Of a DNA stretch of 38,392 nt, positions 1-7,182 are shown piece by piece. Made by a program: the position numbers and the translations under genes. The notes under the pieces are model-generated. The model was given only the letters and a program-made list of their open reading frames with translations, did not search any database and was not told where the DNA came from. Each line of letters begins with the position of its first letter. Within the stretch, counting starts at the first letter, position 1. Source of the stretch: Bacillota bacterium (GTDB taxonomy: Bacteria; Bacillota; UBA994). Location: assembly GCA_018333655.1 (NCBI GenBank), contig JAGXTJ010000048.1:1-38392 (forward strand). The letters are read 5' to 3'.

Positions 1-908
1 ATTAGACCCGCGAATAGAGCTAGATCTCCTAAGCTGAAGCGGCCATGGATAACTTGGAAGATGACATAAACATAAGCGACGAATGCGCCAATGGCGCTGA
101 TTGCGGAAGTGCAAATCACAACCCACGCGCCCTTAGTGCGGACAGCGTGTTTGGCTTGGAATATTCTGTGGAAGTATGATTGCCAGCGCTTAAGCAATAC
201 GTCATGCAAACTATAGAGTCGAGCTTCTTTAGCATACGTCTCATTTAGAATCATTCTTTCAATCAGGTCCTTGCTTCTTGCATTGCTTACCTGAGATTGC
301 TCTACTTCCCAGCTTTGGTCTTCGATACGCCATTGAAGAACTACTGCCGGCAAAACTGACAGAAATAGCAGAAGCGGCACCCACCAAGATATCCCGAAGG
401 TGAGCATTAGCGCAGGAACGAAGGCGAACACACCCACCATCATGCGCCCTATGCCTGTAGCAAGTTGCCATAAATGCTCGGTGCCGCCTTCAGCGAGTTT
501 GAGGGTGTTTAGGGCATTAGGATTCTCAAATAACGAAAGGTCGTCAAGGCCTGCAACCTTACTCAGCAATTGTCGACGACTCTCCCCGACAATTCGCTCG
601 CGAAGACTGTCGATTGCAAGTCCACGCAGCGTTATAATCGCATCAAGAAGAGAAATAGCCACCGGGAAAGCTAGCATCGCACCTAGCAATAAGTGCATGC
701 CAGCCAAATCGGCTATGGTTCTTATGTTGCTGCCGATCAGTCTCGCGGCCTCGTCAATTACGATCTTGCTGATATAGAGGTGTAATATTGGCCCTGCTCC
801 ATAAAGGAAGTTTAGTGGGAGGAGGATGCTTACTTCCTTTGGTGCCGCTTGACCAATCAATAACAATGCTCGCTTTACTGCTACTAACTTGGGTAGTGCA
901 TTTATCAT
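1..908 (-). CDS. ABC exporter, N-terminal membrane domain (partial, runs off window)
   Basis: The minus strand is open from an ATG at 908 to the window edge, giving about 302 residues with no stop. The protein has several hydrophobic segments (for example around SILLPLNFLYGAGPILHLYI, the FVPALMLTFGISWWVPLLLF stretch and a segment near the edge). These are separated by a charged cytoplasmic region containing SNARSKDLIERMILNETYAKEARL, a pattern typical of the transmembrane half of type I ABC exporters. The nucleotide-binding domain would lie beyond position 1. An AGGAG sits about 13 bases before the ATG, which is rather far. The gene starts 45 bases after the YcaO gene on the same strand, so it is probably the exporter for that cluster's peptide. 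Family assignment comes from overall architecture; substrate is inferred. Confidence 0.75.
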   Translation of the reverse strand, partial: MINALPKLVAVKRALLLIGQAAPKEVSILLPLNFLYGAGPILHLYISKIVIDEAARLIGSNIRTIADLAGMHLLLGAMLAFPVAISLLDAIITLRGLAIDSLRERIVGESRRQLLSKVAGLDDLSLFENPNALNTLKLAEGGTEHLWQLATGIGRMMVGVFAFVPALMLTFGISWWVPLLLFLSVLPAVVLQWRIEDQSWEVEQSQVSNARSKDLIERMILNETYAKEARLYSLHDVLLKRWQSYFHRIFQAKHAVRTKGAWVVICTSAISAIGAFVAYVYVIFQVIHGRFSLGDLALFAGL

Positions 909-952
909 GATGTTTCCACTTCTCCTAGCTTAGTTATCCGCAAGCCTCTTGG

Positions 953-2245
953 CTAATCAGCCTGATGACCAGACGGACGACGACTCACGTGTAGCGCCGC
1001 TGTACCGCGTTTGTTTGGTAGAATGGCGTTGCCCACCTTAACAAGATGAAAACATTCGAGTCCAGGTATCAAAACATTGAGACAAGTCAAGCCGCTAGGT
1101 GAACTGTAAGAAACGGAGTAAAAAGCTCGAAAACCATTGCCTGCCAGCCTTTTCAGCAGCTCATTAAGGTGGTCCTCAACGCAGCGTGAAACTTGCGTGC
1201 TCTTTATGTTTTCAAACTCGGTAAGTTCCCAGTGCCCCTGGCGAATTAGCTCCCCGATACTTCCTTGTAAGCACTTTTGATATTTGGGGAATCCGTCCAA
1301 TCTTCTTAGAAATGTCGCCTGCTCCTCAAGGTACTTAGATGCGAATTCTTGGTACATATGGTAATCCTGTACCGCTTCCAGCAGAGCTCGCTCTAACGCA
1401 TATTCTCGCGATAGAGAACAACCACAACCTCGATAATTACCAATGCCGTCGGGGCGAGGAAACATGATGCAGAATGTTGGAACACCTAAGTCGCTGGTAA
1501 TGTCAAGACCCACTAGCTGCCCCATAGCCAGTTCGTTAGTTTCATCCCACAAACTTTTTAATTCAGGCGGAAGCGAGTTAGGATCAATTAATCGCAGCGG
1601 CTCAGGCGAACTGCGAAGAAATGTGCGTATATAAAATAAGGATTCCGCATCACGTTCGATGCGCTCATTTAATGCGTGAACTGCAGCTTCAACGAAACTT
1701 GTACCAAAGGCGGTTCCATTGCCGCTAGAATACCTTGATATCTGTGTGTAGTCAAACTTATCGTTGGGTAATCTGGCATCAAAGTAATCTGGGACAGTGA
1801 GGATTAGAGGATGCAGAATTCCTTGGGCGGTATCAAAACTCTGAAATGCTCGACACGGCAGTTCTCTATCCGGATGATGGCGAAGCAAAAGTTCGACGGC
1901 CTTATCATTAACTAAGGTGTCAATGCATGGCAATTGACGTACGTTTGACCAGGCTATCTGATCCCCTAATTTTAAGTGAGGGCCACATATAGGTCTACTA
2001 AGATAGTGTTCAAGTGCCTCATAAATTGCGCTGACTTTGGATTGTATTCCAATCCCTTTGCCGAGTCCATCTGATAAGTAGTTGCCATTTTGGTCATATA
2101 AATAACAACACGATGTAACTAGCCTCTCGCCGTATGTATGTATTTTCACTCGGTAACGTAGTAATTCCAACTCAGAATAGGCCAGCTCAAGTGCTTGGTC
2201 AGGCGAACAAGCTCGCCCTGGGATCTGTTGGCAAACCTCATTCAT
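953..2245 (-). CDS. YcaO-family peptide-modifying enzyme (putative RiPP cyclodehydratase or thioamidase)
   Basis: A 430-residue protein carrying the YcaO ATP-binding signature in order: GKGIG at residues 62-66 followed by EALEHY (76-81), SSGNGTAFG (173-181) followed by NERIERDA (193-200), and GCGCS (273-277) followed by E290 and Q293. These match the Mg-ATP binding segments of YcaO enzymes, which activate peptide backbone amides to make azolines, thioamides or amidines. The C-terminus lacks the PxPxP ending of classical azoline cyclodehydratases, and no E1-like partner gene is visible, although one could lie left of the window. An excellent GAAGGAGGT precedes the ATG at 2245. It sits between a 39-codon peptide ORF and an ABC exporter on the same strand, which supports a RiPP locus. 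The exact chemistry is not deducible. Confidence 0.88.
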   Translation of the reverse strand: MNEVCQQIPGRACSPDQALELAYSELELLRYRVKIHTYGERLVTSCCYLYDQNGNYLSDGLGKGIGIQSKVSAIYEALEHYLSRPICGPHLKLGDQIAWSNVRQLPCIDTLVNDKAVELLLRHHPDRELPCRAFQSFDTAQGILHPLILTVPDYFDARLPNDKFDYTQISRYSSGNGTAFGTSFVEAAVHALNERIERDAESLFYIRTFLRSSPEPLRLIDPNSLPPELKSLWDETNELAMGQLVGLDITSDLGVPTFCIMFPRPDGIGNYRGCGCSLSREYALERALLEAVQDYHMYQEFASKYLEEQATFLRRLDGFPKYQKCLQGSIGELIRQGHWELTEFENIKSTQVSRCVEDHLNELLKRLAGNGFRAFYSVSYSSPSGLTCLNVLIPGLECFHLVKVGNAILPNKRGTAALHVSRRPSGHQAD

Positions 2246-2401
2246 AGCTCTACCTCCTTCTTCGCCTTTTCGGGAGTGTGATTACGCGGCTAGTTCAAGG
2301 GTGGTTAAATTATTCCGGGTCCGGCATAGTTGTCGATAGTTAACGCACTTGTCTTTCCACAGATTTTAACGCATACTACGTTAGTATTACATGAATGGTA
2401 A

Positions 2402-2446
2402 AGACGTCCCCTTGTGGTGAATTTCACAGATTCACCGGAGACGTCT
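2402..2446. repeat. Bulged inverted repeat between peptide ORF and YcaO gene
   Basis: An inner hairpin pairs GGTGAAT (2416-2422) with ATTCACC (2430-2436) around a 7-base loop. An outer pair AGACGTC (2402-2408) with GACGTCT (2440-2446) encloses it, with only one mismatch and a 4-base bulge between the two stems. Read on the minus strand it ends in GACGTCTTT with only a short T-run, so it may be a weak attenuator or RNA-processing element between the peptide gene and ycaO rather than a full terminator. The 285-base gap (2246-2530) holds no convincing ORF. It also contains a small TAACG/CGTTA inverted repeat near 2367-2382. Confidence 0.6.
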
Positions 2447-2530
2447 CCCAAACAGCATCTTAAATGTAAAACATTCTCGCTGATTGAAGAGTTTTTCCGG
2501 TCTTTTACTTTTGGCTAAGGATCCGTCCCC

Positions 2531-2650
2531 TTAAGCGACCAAATCAAGGCTGTTTAATGCAACCAATTCTTCAACTTCATCTTCAAAATAGCAGCTGAAT
2601 CCCTCAAACGGTGTTGCCTTTACACTTATTTCGGTGCTCGCTTTCCCCAT
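2531..2650 (-). CDS. Small peptide, candidate RiPP precursor for the YcaO cluster
   Basis: A 39-residue ORF starting MGKASTEISVKATP and ending ALNSLDLVA. It has one of the best ribosome sites in the region, GGGAGGTGAAAAAG directly before the ATG at 2650. The N-terminal half is Ser/Thr-rich with one Cys (residue 20, in FSCYF). The C-terminal half is acidic and amphipathic (EDEVEELVAL). It lies on the same strand as, and first in line before, the YcaO gene and ABC exporter. Strong translation, short length and position match a modified-peptide precursor. Which half is leader, core or follower is unclear; an N-terminal core with an acidic C-terminal follower, as known for bottromycin, is one possibility. 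I recognise no homologous family. Confidence 0.55.
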   Translation of the reverse strand: MGKASTEISVKATPFEGFSCYFEDEVEELVALNSLDLVA

Positions 2651-2679
2651 CTTTTTCACCTCCCTTCCTCGCTATCGTG

Positions 2680-2769
2680 CAAGACGGCCAGCTTGAGCTA
2701 GACAACAATCTTTGGGGAGCGCGCGGTCAAGCCGTCCGTCATCGACCTCAAAATGGTCCCTCTTCAACC
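2680..2769 (+). pseudogene. IS66-family transposase remnant
   Basis: A short scar of an IS66 TnpC C-terminal region broken across three frames. CAA at 2680 begins QDGQLELDNNL; the next frame carries ERAVKPSVIDLK; a third frame gives KWSLFN from 2751. Together they follow the conserved IS66 order DGR(L/I)xIDNNxxERAxRPxxIGRKNWLFxN. It has lost everything else and cannot be functional. It abuts the 5' side of the small peptide gene, so the promoter of the RiPP locus may lie in or beyond this scar. The rest of the stretch to 2915 shows no recognisable gene. Confidence 0.65.
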
Positions 2770-2915
2770 CGTTTCTGTTACCTGCAATTGCAGCAGCGGC
2801 CTCACTACCATGCAAAGTGTTCTTTGCGAGCAGAATTCCCCAATTTTGCAGAGCGCTTCCCCTAGGGGGGAATTACCGAGTCATCGCGGCAGGTCCCAAG
2901 GGCTTTGCGGATAAA

Positions 2916-3140
2916 TTAGAGGGCGGTTACACGGCGTTCAACCCCTGTTTCTCTTGAGGGCGCAGGGAGAGAATTTTTACTAGGAGGAGGAAGTGGAGAG
3001 GGACAGGGGTCATTAAATGGGGCGGTAAGAGTGGCCGTCCCTTCATGAGTCGCACTTGCGCGGGCTGTAGGACCTAGTGAAGAGGCAGACATTGTCGTTA
3101 CAAGGCAGAGAAGGCTGAGCAGAGCAAGGCAGTTTTTCAA
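2916..3140 (-). CDS. Small putative secreted protein, possible pro-peptide
   Basis: A 74-residue ORF starting at TTG (3140) with GGAGGG six bases upstream. The N-terminus (KNCLALLSLLCLVTTMSAS) is a convincing signal peptide with an Ala-rich cleavage region near ARASA. The mature part is short and rich in Pro, Ser and Thr (DPCPSPLPPPSKNSLPAPS). It is divergent from the HTH-TPR regulator that starts 158 bases away. In RRNPP systems a small secreted pro-peptide is often encoded next to its cytoplasmic TPR receptor, so this could be a signalling precursor. Function is inferred from context only. The TTG start and low-complexity mature region leave room for doubt that it is a gene. Confidence 0.45.
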   Translation of the reverse strand: MKNCLALLSLLCLVTTMSASSLGPTARASATHEGTATLTAPFNDPCPSPLPPPSKNSLPAPSRETGVERRVTAL

Positions 3141-3143
3141 TTG

Positions 3144-3236
3144 CTACCCTCCATCCATACAATTTTTGCATGACTCTTCTAGCAACTCCATGATATACTC
3201 ATCACAGCATGTGGCACAAGGACAATATTGTGGCAT
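3144..3236 (-). CDS. Cys-rich micro-ORF (doubtful)
   Basis: A 30-codon reading frame from ATG at 3236 that begins MPQYCPCATCCDEY and ends ESCKNCMDGG. It holds six cysteines in a CxC-x2-CC then CxxC arrangement. It ends four bases before the TTG of the secreted 74-residue ORF, whose ribosome site lies inside its last codons, so the two could be translationally coupled. No ribosome site is seen before its own ATG, and the frame occupies what should be the regulator promoter region. It may be chance. Confidence 0.2.
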   Translation of the reverse strand: MPQYCPCATCCDEYIMELLEESCKNCMDGG

Positions 3237-3298
3237 GGATGACACAGCTTCAATTTACGGAACAGGAAGATTCAGTTTAGGATGGGCGGTGTGGAGCA

Positions 3299-4594
3299 GT
3301 GGTAGGGGCGAAGATTCGCAAAGCGCGCAAAGAAGCGGGACTAACCCAGGCCCAACTAGCGGGGACCGAGCTATCCCGCTCTTTGATTAGCGAGATTGAG
3401 CGCAATAAGCGCAACCTGTCAACTGCGACACTGCATATACTGGCGCAAAAGCTCAATAAGCCGCTGGAGTATTTCGTGGTTGAGTGGAGAGTGTCAGGCG
3501 CCGAGAGGGCCCTGCTGCTCATCAACCACGCTCACGCCTGTATCGAGATCGGCGATAGTGAGGGCATCCGACTAGCCCTAGATGCGCTGAAAGGGTTCGG
3601 AGCTTTGCCAGATGACGTTAAAGCTCGTATGCATGAGCTGATAGCGTGGCATGAGCAAAAGGAGGGTAGGCCCCTAGGTGCCGTTAACCATGCGCTGACG
3701 GCTGAAGTGCTGTTTGCGGCGGAGGGGCGGCGCGACAAGCAGTGGTACTGCTGCTATCTCGCAGCACACGCAACCTATGCCTCAGGCTTGTACTCGCAGG
3801 CGCTGGAGATGTGCAACAAGGCGCTTGGCATATTTAGAAGTGCAGAAGACATGCCAAGTAAACGACAACTAACGCTGTATCTGCTCGGAAGCATTTACTT
3901 CGCGCTTGGCAAGATTGAATCGGCGCAAAAGTGCTATACAGAGATTGCAGCCTCTGACGGCGAGGAAGACAAGCGGAGCTTGCTTCAGGCCTACCACGGT
4001 AAAGCCATATGTGCACAACAGCTAGGAAATACCGTAGAGGCGCTCAGGTGGGCCGAACAAGCCGCGCTACAGGCAGAGCAGTGCCGCGATATGGAGTTTT
4101 ACGCCTCCTCGTTGATCACTTGGGGGTCGTGCCTTGTTAAAATGGGGCATAACGATAAGGCCCTAGCAGTGCTGTGGAACATTGACAATGACTCTCGTTT
4201 TGCCGCTCACATTGCGCACACCGCGCGCCGAGAGCTTCTTCTTTGCCTAGCCGAACAAGACCCCTACCCAGGGGTGATATGTATTTCGCTAGAGCAGTAT
4301 CTGTCGGCCGTGCTCTTAGTCGCACCCAAGCAGGGGGGTTATGAAGACACAAAGACGCAGTGGGCAGTGGCTAAAAGCCGGCTAAGGAGGGCTGCGAAGG
4401 GCGACATTGTGTCCGTGATACAACAGTTCGCTTCACTTTTTCTTGCCCTAAGCCACAGTGCCCGCGCGGCAGAAGTGCTGGCCTATGGGGCATCCCTAAT
4501 GGAGCGGAATAACGACTCTCACGCGGCCTACACCCTGCTGAAAGAAGCATATAGGTTACGCAGGGATACCGCCGTCGAAGTGGGATCCCTATAG
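3299..4594 (+). CDS. HTH-XRE plus TPR transcriptional regulator (RRNPP-like)
   Basis: A 431-residue protein. Residues 1-60 form an XRE-type helix-turn-helix (AKIRKARKEAGLTQAQLAG, then SRSLISEIERNKRNLS, then LHILAQKLNKPLEYF). The rest is a series of TPR-like helical pairs (for example HATYASGLYSQALEMCNKAL, LYLLGSIYFALGKIESAQKC, LQAYHGKAICAQQLGNTVEA). This is the layout of peptide-sensing regulators such as PlcR, NprR and AimR. The GTG start at 3299 places the HTH at the N-terminus; the ribosome site is weak (TGGAG). It is divergent from the small secreted ORF and the YcaO cluster, so it may control them. It is a paralogue of the frameshifted regulator at 5923, sharing the HTH and the C-terminal AxxVLxxGAxLxE segment. 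The ligand is unknown. Confidence 0.8.
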   Translation: MVGAKIRKARKEAGLTQAQLAGTELSRSLISEIERNKRNLSTATLHILAQKLNKPLEYFVVEWRVSGAERALLLINHAHACIEIGDSEGIRLALDALKGFGALPDDVKARMHELIAWHEQKEGRPLGAVNHALTAEVLFAAEGRRDKQWYCCYLAAHATYASGLYSQALEMCNKALGIFRSAEDMPSKRQLTLYLLGSIYFALGKIESAQKCYTEIAASDGEEDKRSLLQAYHGKAICAQQLGNTVEALRWAEQAALQAEQCRDMEFYASSLITWGSCLVKMGHNDKALAVLWNIDNDSRFAAHIAHTARRELLLCLAEQDPYPGVICISLEQYLSAVLLVAPKQGGYEDTKTQWAVAKSRLRRAAKGDIVSVIQQFASLFLALSHSARAAEVLAYGASLMERNNDSHAAYTLLKEAYRLRRDTAVEVGSL

Positions 4595-4672
4595 CTTGCG
4601 TGGGGACACATTAAGTAAGTAACCTTCTGTCTGCACGGTTCCTTCGCCGCGACGTACAGAGGCCATGGGACA

Positions 4673-4944
4673 GATAAGGACCTGCTAGGCGGCATCTTAG
4701 GGCTGCTGCCGGATGACGAGAGGCTAAGAGACGCCTTTCTTCTAGCCAAAGAGAAGGGCTGCTCGACAAGGTGCTAGACCACTGCCATAGGGTTAAAGAG
4801 GCTGGTAAAACTATAGAGCTTGCGGAAAGATTAATGGTCACCATGCGGTATACAATTCGTAATCAGCGGTCTCCAACGAACTGTGTTCTATCAAGACTTC
4901 TAACAAAAGTTCTAACGGAAGCCAGCAAAGAGGGGCATAGTTGA
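4673..4944 (+). pseudogene. Decayed coding remnant, family not recognised
   Basis: From 4673 a frame reads [20 protein letters not shown] and continues AFLLAKEKG before a stop. Shifted one frame, it resumes as [20 protein letters not shown] and runs to a TGA at 4942-4944. The Leu/Glu/Lys-rich helical composition and continuity across a frameshift suggest the relic of a small helical protein. No start with a ribosome site is present and I do not recognise the family. The copy GAACTGTGTTC at 4878-4888 matches the core of the 19-bp tandem repeat near 18.2 kb. Confidence 0.4.
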
Positions 4945-5027
4945 GCCAAACTCGCGTTCGTAAATGTGGCATAAACCTTTGCTATTACTGATTCTAGCCA
5001 AGCCCACCAGAGGTGGACTAAGACCAC

Positions 5028-5080
5028 GCGCCTGTCTGGCAGTCAAGAGGTCAACGGTTCGATCCCGTTATGCTCCACCA
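5028..5080 (+). pseudogene. tRNA-Ala(GGC) 3'-half remnant
   Basis: The segment contains a tRNA-Ala-like 3' half: CCTGT-CTGGCAG anticodon region (GGC anticodon), an AGGTC variable part, a perfect T arm AACGG-TTCGATC-CCGTT, the acceptor 3' strand ATGCTCC, discriminator A and CCA at 5078-5080. The matching 5' half (expected to begin GGAGCAT) is absent upstream, and the 3' side of the anticodon stem is TCAAG, which no longer pairs well with CCTGT. It is therefore a broken gene. Three-prime tRNA halves are commonly left as attachment-site copies by integrating elements. A terminator follows immediately. Confidence 0.7.
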
Positions 5081-5122
5081 AAAGAATCAGTAACGCCAAG
5101 GGTCTTCATCCCTTGGCGTTTT
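5081..5122 (+). repeat. 42-bp direct repeat, left copy, containing a hairpin terminator
   Basis: This 42-base stretch, beginning AAAGAATCAGTAACGCC, recurs identically at 9739-9780. It starts exactly after the CCA of the tRNA-Ala remnant. Inside, AACGCCAAGGG (5092-5102) pairs with CCCTTGGCGTT (5110-5120) around TCTTCAT and is followed by a T-rich tail, so it is an intrinsic terminator. The two copies bracket about 4.6 kb containing recombinase, transposase and toxin-antitoxin genes. Confidence 0.85.
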
Positions 5123-5186
5123 TGTATTTTGCTGAGCGCGAGGCAGCTCCTGCTCTCGCTACTTGGGGAATTTCAGTGTTTAATGA

Positions 5187-5470
5187 AATTTCATTGGTGG
5201 ACAGCATGCTAGTGACAAGTTTGAGCTAGCGGCTTGGTGCGTTATGAGCAACCATCTACACGCTATCGTTAAGACTGAGCTCGCGACGTTATCGCGGGCG
5301 GTGAAGGTCATCAACTTGCGGTACGCGGCCCGATACAATCGCAGGTATCGGCGGGTGAGCCCGGTTTTTGGCGACCGTTACCGCAGCGAAGTTATCGAGG
5401 ACGACGCCTACTTGCTCGGCGCCTTACGTTACATACACAAAGAACCATACTTTTGTTCACTTCTCGCGTA
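5187..5470 (+). pseudogene. REP-associated / IS200-like transposase fragment
   Basis: The frame reads KFELAAWCVMSNHLHAIVK, then YAARYNRRYRRVSPVFGDRY, then DDAYLLGALRYIHKEP. These match the middle of Y1-type REP-associated transposases: the MSNHxH metal-binding HUH motif, the NRRYxRxGxxFxxRxxS segment and the YIHxNP segment. The N-terminal part is lost behind a stop at 5184-5186 and the C-terminal part is missing, leaving about 90 residues. The HUH motif survives but the protein is truncated at both ends and is unlikely to be active. Confidence 0.75.
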
Positions 5471-5509
5471 GTAGTCAGTCAAAATGAGTGGGGTGAGCGC
5501 AACAACAGT

Positions 5510-5845
5510 ATGATAGGGGGTTTTATTAAGGGGATAGAAGCTCGCCCGCTGGTTCTGGATGAGTTCGACGAGAAGCTGTGGGTGGTCGCGGTTGAGACTG
5601 TAAGGGTAATGCCAGATGGCGGGCTACTATTTCAATTCAAAAATGGGGCGGGTTTTGAGGACTCACAGAAAAAATGCTCTCCATATGAAGCACTCAAGCC
5701 AGTCATTAGACTGGTTCTTAATTTCATCTGGGTTGAAGGAATTCAAGTAGACCTATTGAAATTATGGAAACAACAGTTGTTATGGCGTCCCAGAATGGGG
5801 CAAATAGAGCAATGTGTTTTGGTGCTCATAATTGTTGCAGATTAG
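5510..5845 (+). pseudogene. Probable serine-recombinase C-terminal tail remnant
   Basis: From the ATG at 5510 the frame reads IGGFIKGIEARPLVLDEFDE, then KLWVVAVETVRVMPDGGLLF, then QFKNG. The order 'EFDExLWxxxVExVxVxxDGxLxFxFKNG' resembles the last 50 residues of large serine recombinases, where it follows the coiled-coil region. No catalytic or DNA-binding domain remains. The downstream residues to 5845 are not recognisable. The fragment lies next to a broken tRNA and a direct repeat, consistent with a decayed integrated element. The family call rests on this short segment only. Confidence 0.45.
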
Positions 5846-5922
5846 CTACCTAAGTTGTCTGTACAGGGTGAGGCCGCAAAGTTGGTAGTACTCCGGGCAT
5901 AACAGGTTTAGGAGGTGGGTTC

Positions 5923-6823
5923 ATGGTTGGCCTTCGCATCAAACAGGTCAGAATATCATTGGGACTGTCTCAGGCCGGTAGCAGGCGAAGTGCTCTCTCG
6001 TTCGTACATAGGAGCCGTAGAAAGAGGCAGGGTCAATCCTACACTGGATAAGCTCAAATTGATTGCTGAACGGTTAGGCAAGCCTGTTTCGTTCTTTGTG
6101 CCAGACGAGCAGGAGCTCCTGTCTGACAGGTTAGAGGCAATGCTTAACCAGGCCAGGGCCTTAGTAGGGGCTAAAGAATGGACACAGGCGAAGGCTCTGT
6201 TTGACGAGTGTCAGCAAGCTTGCAGTCAGGTAGTTCGTCCCTGTGTTCGCGCACTCTATTTGGAGGTCAGGGCTGAGATTGAGCTTTACGGGGCGGGCGT
6301 GCTTAAGGCTGTAGATTCCTACAAGGCAGCAGCACAAGCCTATAAGGATGCCAGTCTGACAGCTTCAGCATGGAAGTGCCTGTACACCTCAGCTATGCAA
6401 CTGTATTTGGCAAACCATGTAAGTTACGCGAGCTTTGTGGCGCTGAAAACTCTAGAAACCATTGAACCTGACGAGGGTCTTGTCGATGAACTGGCGAAGA
6501 CCCACTATCTGATAGGATGTTGCTACGCAGCCCTCGGTAATAGCACCGGCGCAAGCGAGCATTTTTCACAGGAAGACGTCGAGGAGTGGGAGCATTTAAA
6601 AGACAATTGGGCTATAACCAAGTGTTCATTACTGCGAAACCCTGACGAAGTAATGAAAGTAGTGTCCCTCTTTTCCCAGTCATTCATTAAGCTTGCCCGC
6701 TACAGGGATGCTGCCGATGTACTGAGTTTTGGTGCTGAACTGCTAGAGCAGCAGGGCCGACCCAAGGAGGCCCTTGAGCTGATGAAAGCTGCCTGCGACC
6801 TGTATAAGAGAAGACCACAGTAG
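5923..6823 (+). pseudogene. Frameshifted HTH-XRE plus TPR regulator, paralogue of the 3299 regulator
   Basis: The natural start is ATG 5923, with AGGAGGT six bases upstream, reading MVGLRIKQVRISLGLSQA. The frame then fails near 5975-5985, and the neighbouring frame continues VAGEVLSRSYIGAVERGRVN and on through about 280 residues of TPR-like helices to the stop at 6821-6823. Aligned to the 3299 regulator (LTQAQLAG..LSRSLISEIERN), the junction looks like a loss of two bases inside the HTH. The body is intact over the whole TPR region. The gene is either recently inactivated, rescued by recoding, or affected by a sequencing error. Downstream is a 46-residue signal-peptide-like ORF. Confidence 0.75.
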
Positions 6824-6917
6824 CACTGTGCTACTATCATGTCCTTGTGACACTCCAATCCATCAGTTACAATTAGAGAGAGCAATATAGGAAAATGATG
6901 GATAGAGGGTGAGAAGT

Positions 6918-7058
6918 GTGTTCAGGAGAGTAACAGCCACTCTGCTGGTGGTGCTGGTGCTACTCTGTCAGCCCATGAGACTGGTTAGAGCTGGCCCAGT
7001 AACAGCCAGCCCAAATAATGACGTCGTAGTTGTTTTGTGGGATCCACCGAAGCCGTAA
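6918..7058 (+). CDS. Small signal-peptide-bearing ORF, candidate pheromone precursor
   Basis: A 46-residue ORF from GTG 6918 with GAGGGTGA a few bases upstream. The N-terminus reads FRRVTATLLVVLVLLCQP, two arginines followed by a hydrophobic core, typical of a secretory signal. A short tail follows, SPNNDVVVVLWDPPKP. It lies 94 bases after the HTH-TPR regulator on the same strand, the usual position and size for a PapR/AimP/Phr-like pro-peptide whose C-terminal oligopeptide binds the TPR receptor. It could instead be the stub of a decayed secreted protein, since the next gene is broken just after its own signal peptide. Confidence 0.45.
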   Translation: MFRRVTATLLVVLVLLCQPMRLVRAGPVTASPNNDVVVVLWDPPKP

Positions 7059-7182
7059 GGCTCGGAAATTCCACCGGAGGTAACCGCCGCTCGCTGGTCA
7101 GTTCATGCCGTGTGTGATGCACCGTCGTGGAATGATTGGTCTTCACGACTAAGTAAAAGTAAGATGAGATGAGGTGTATGTT

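Noticed and set aside
259-777. Short ORFs on both strands over the left edge
   Set aside because: They lie in other frames over the ABC exporter gene, which is open from 908 to the window edge.
2611-2957. Plus-strand ORFs of about 80 residues
   Set aside because: They cover the IS66 scar and the antisense of the small peptide gene and have no start signals.
5028-5080. Functional tRNA gene
   Set aside because: No 5' half pairing with the acceptor strand exists upstream and the anticodon stem is mispaired.
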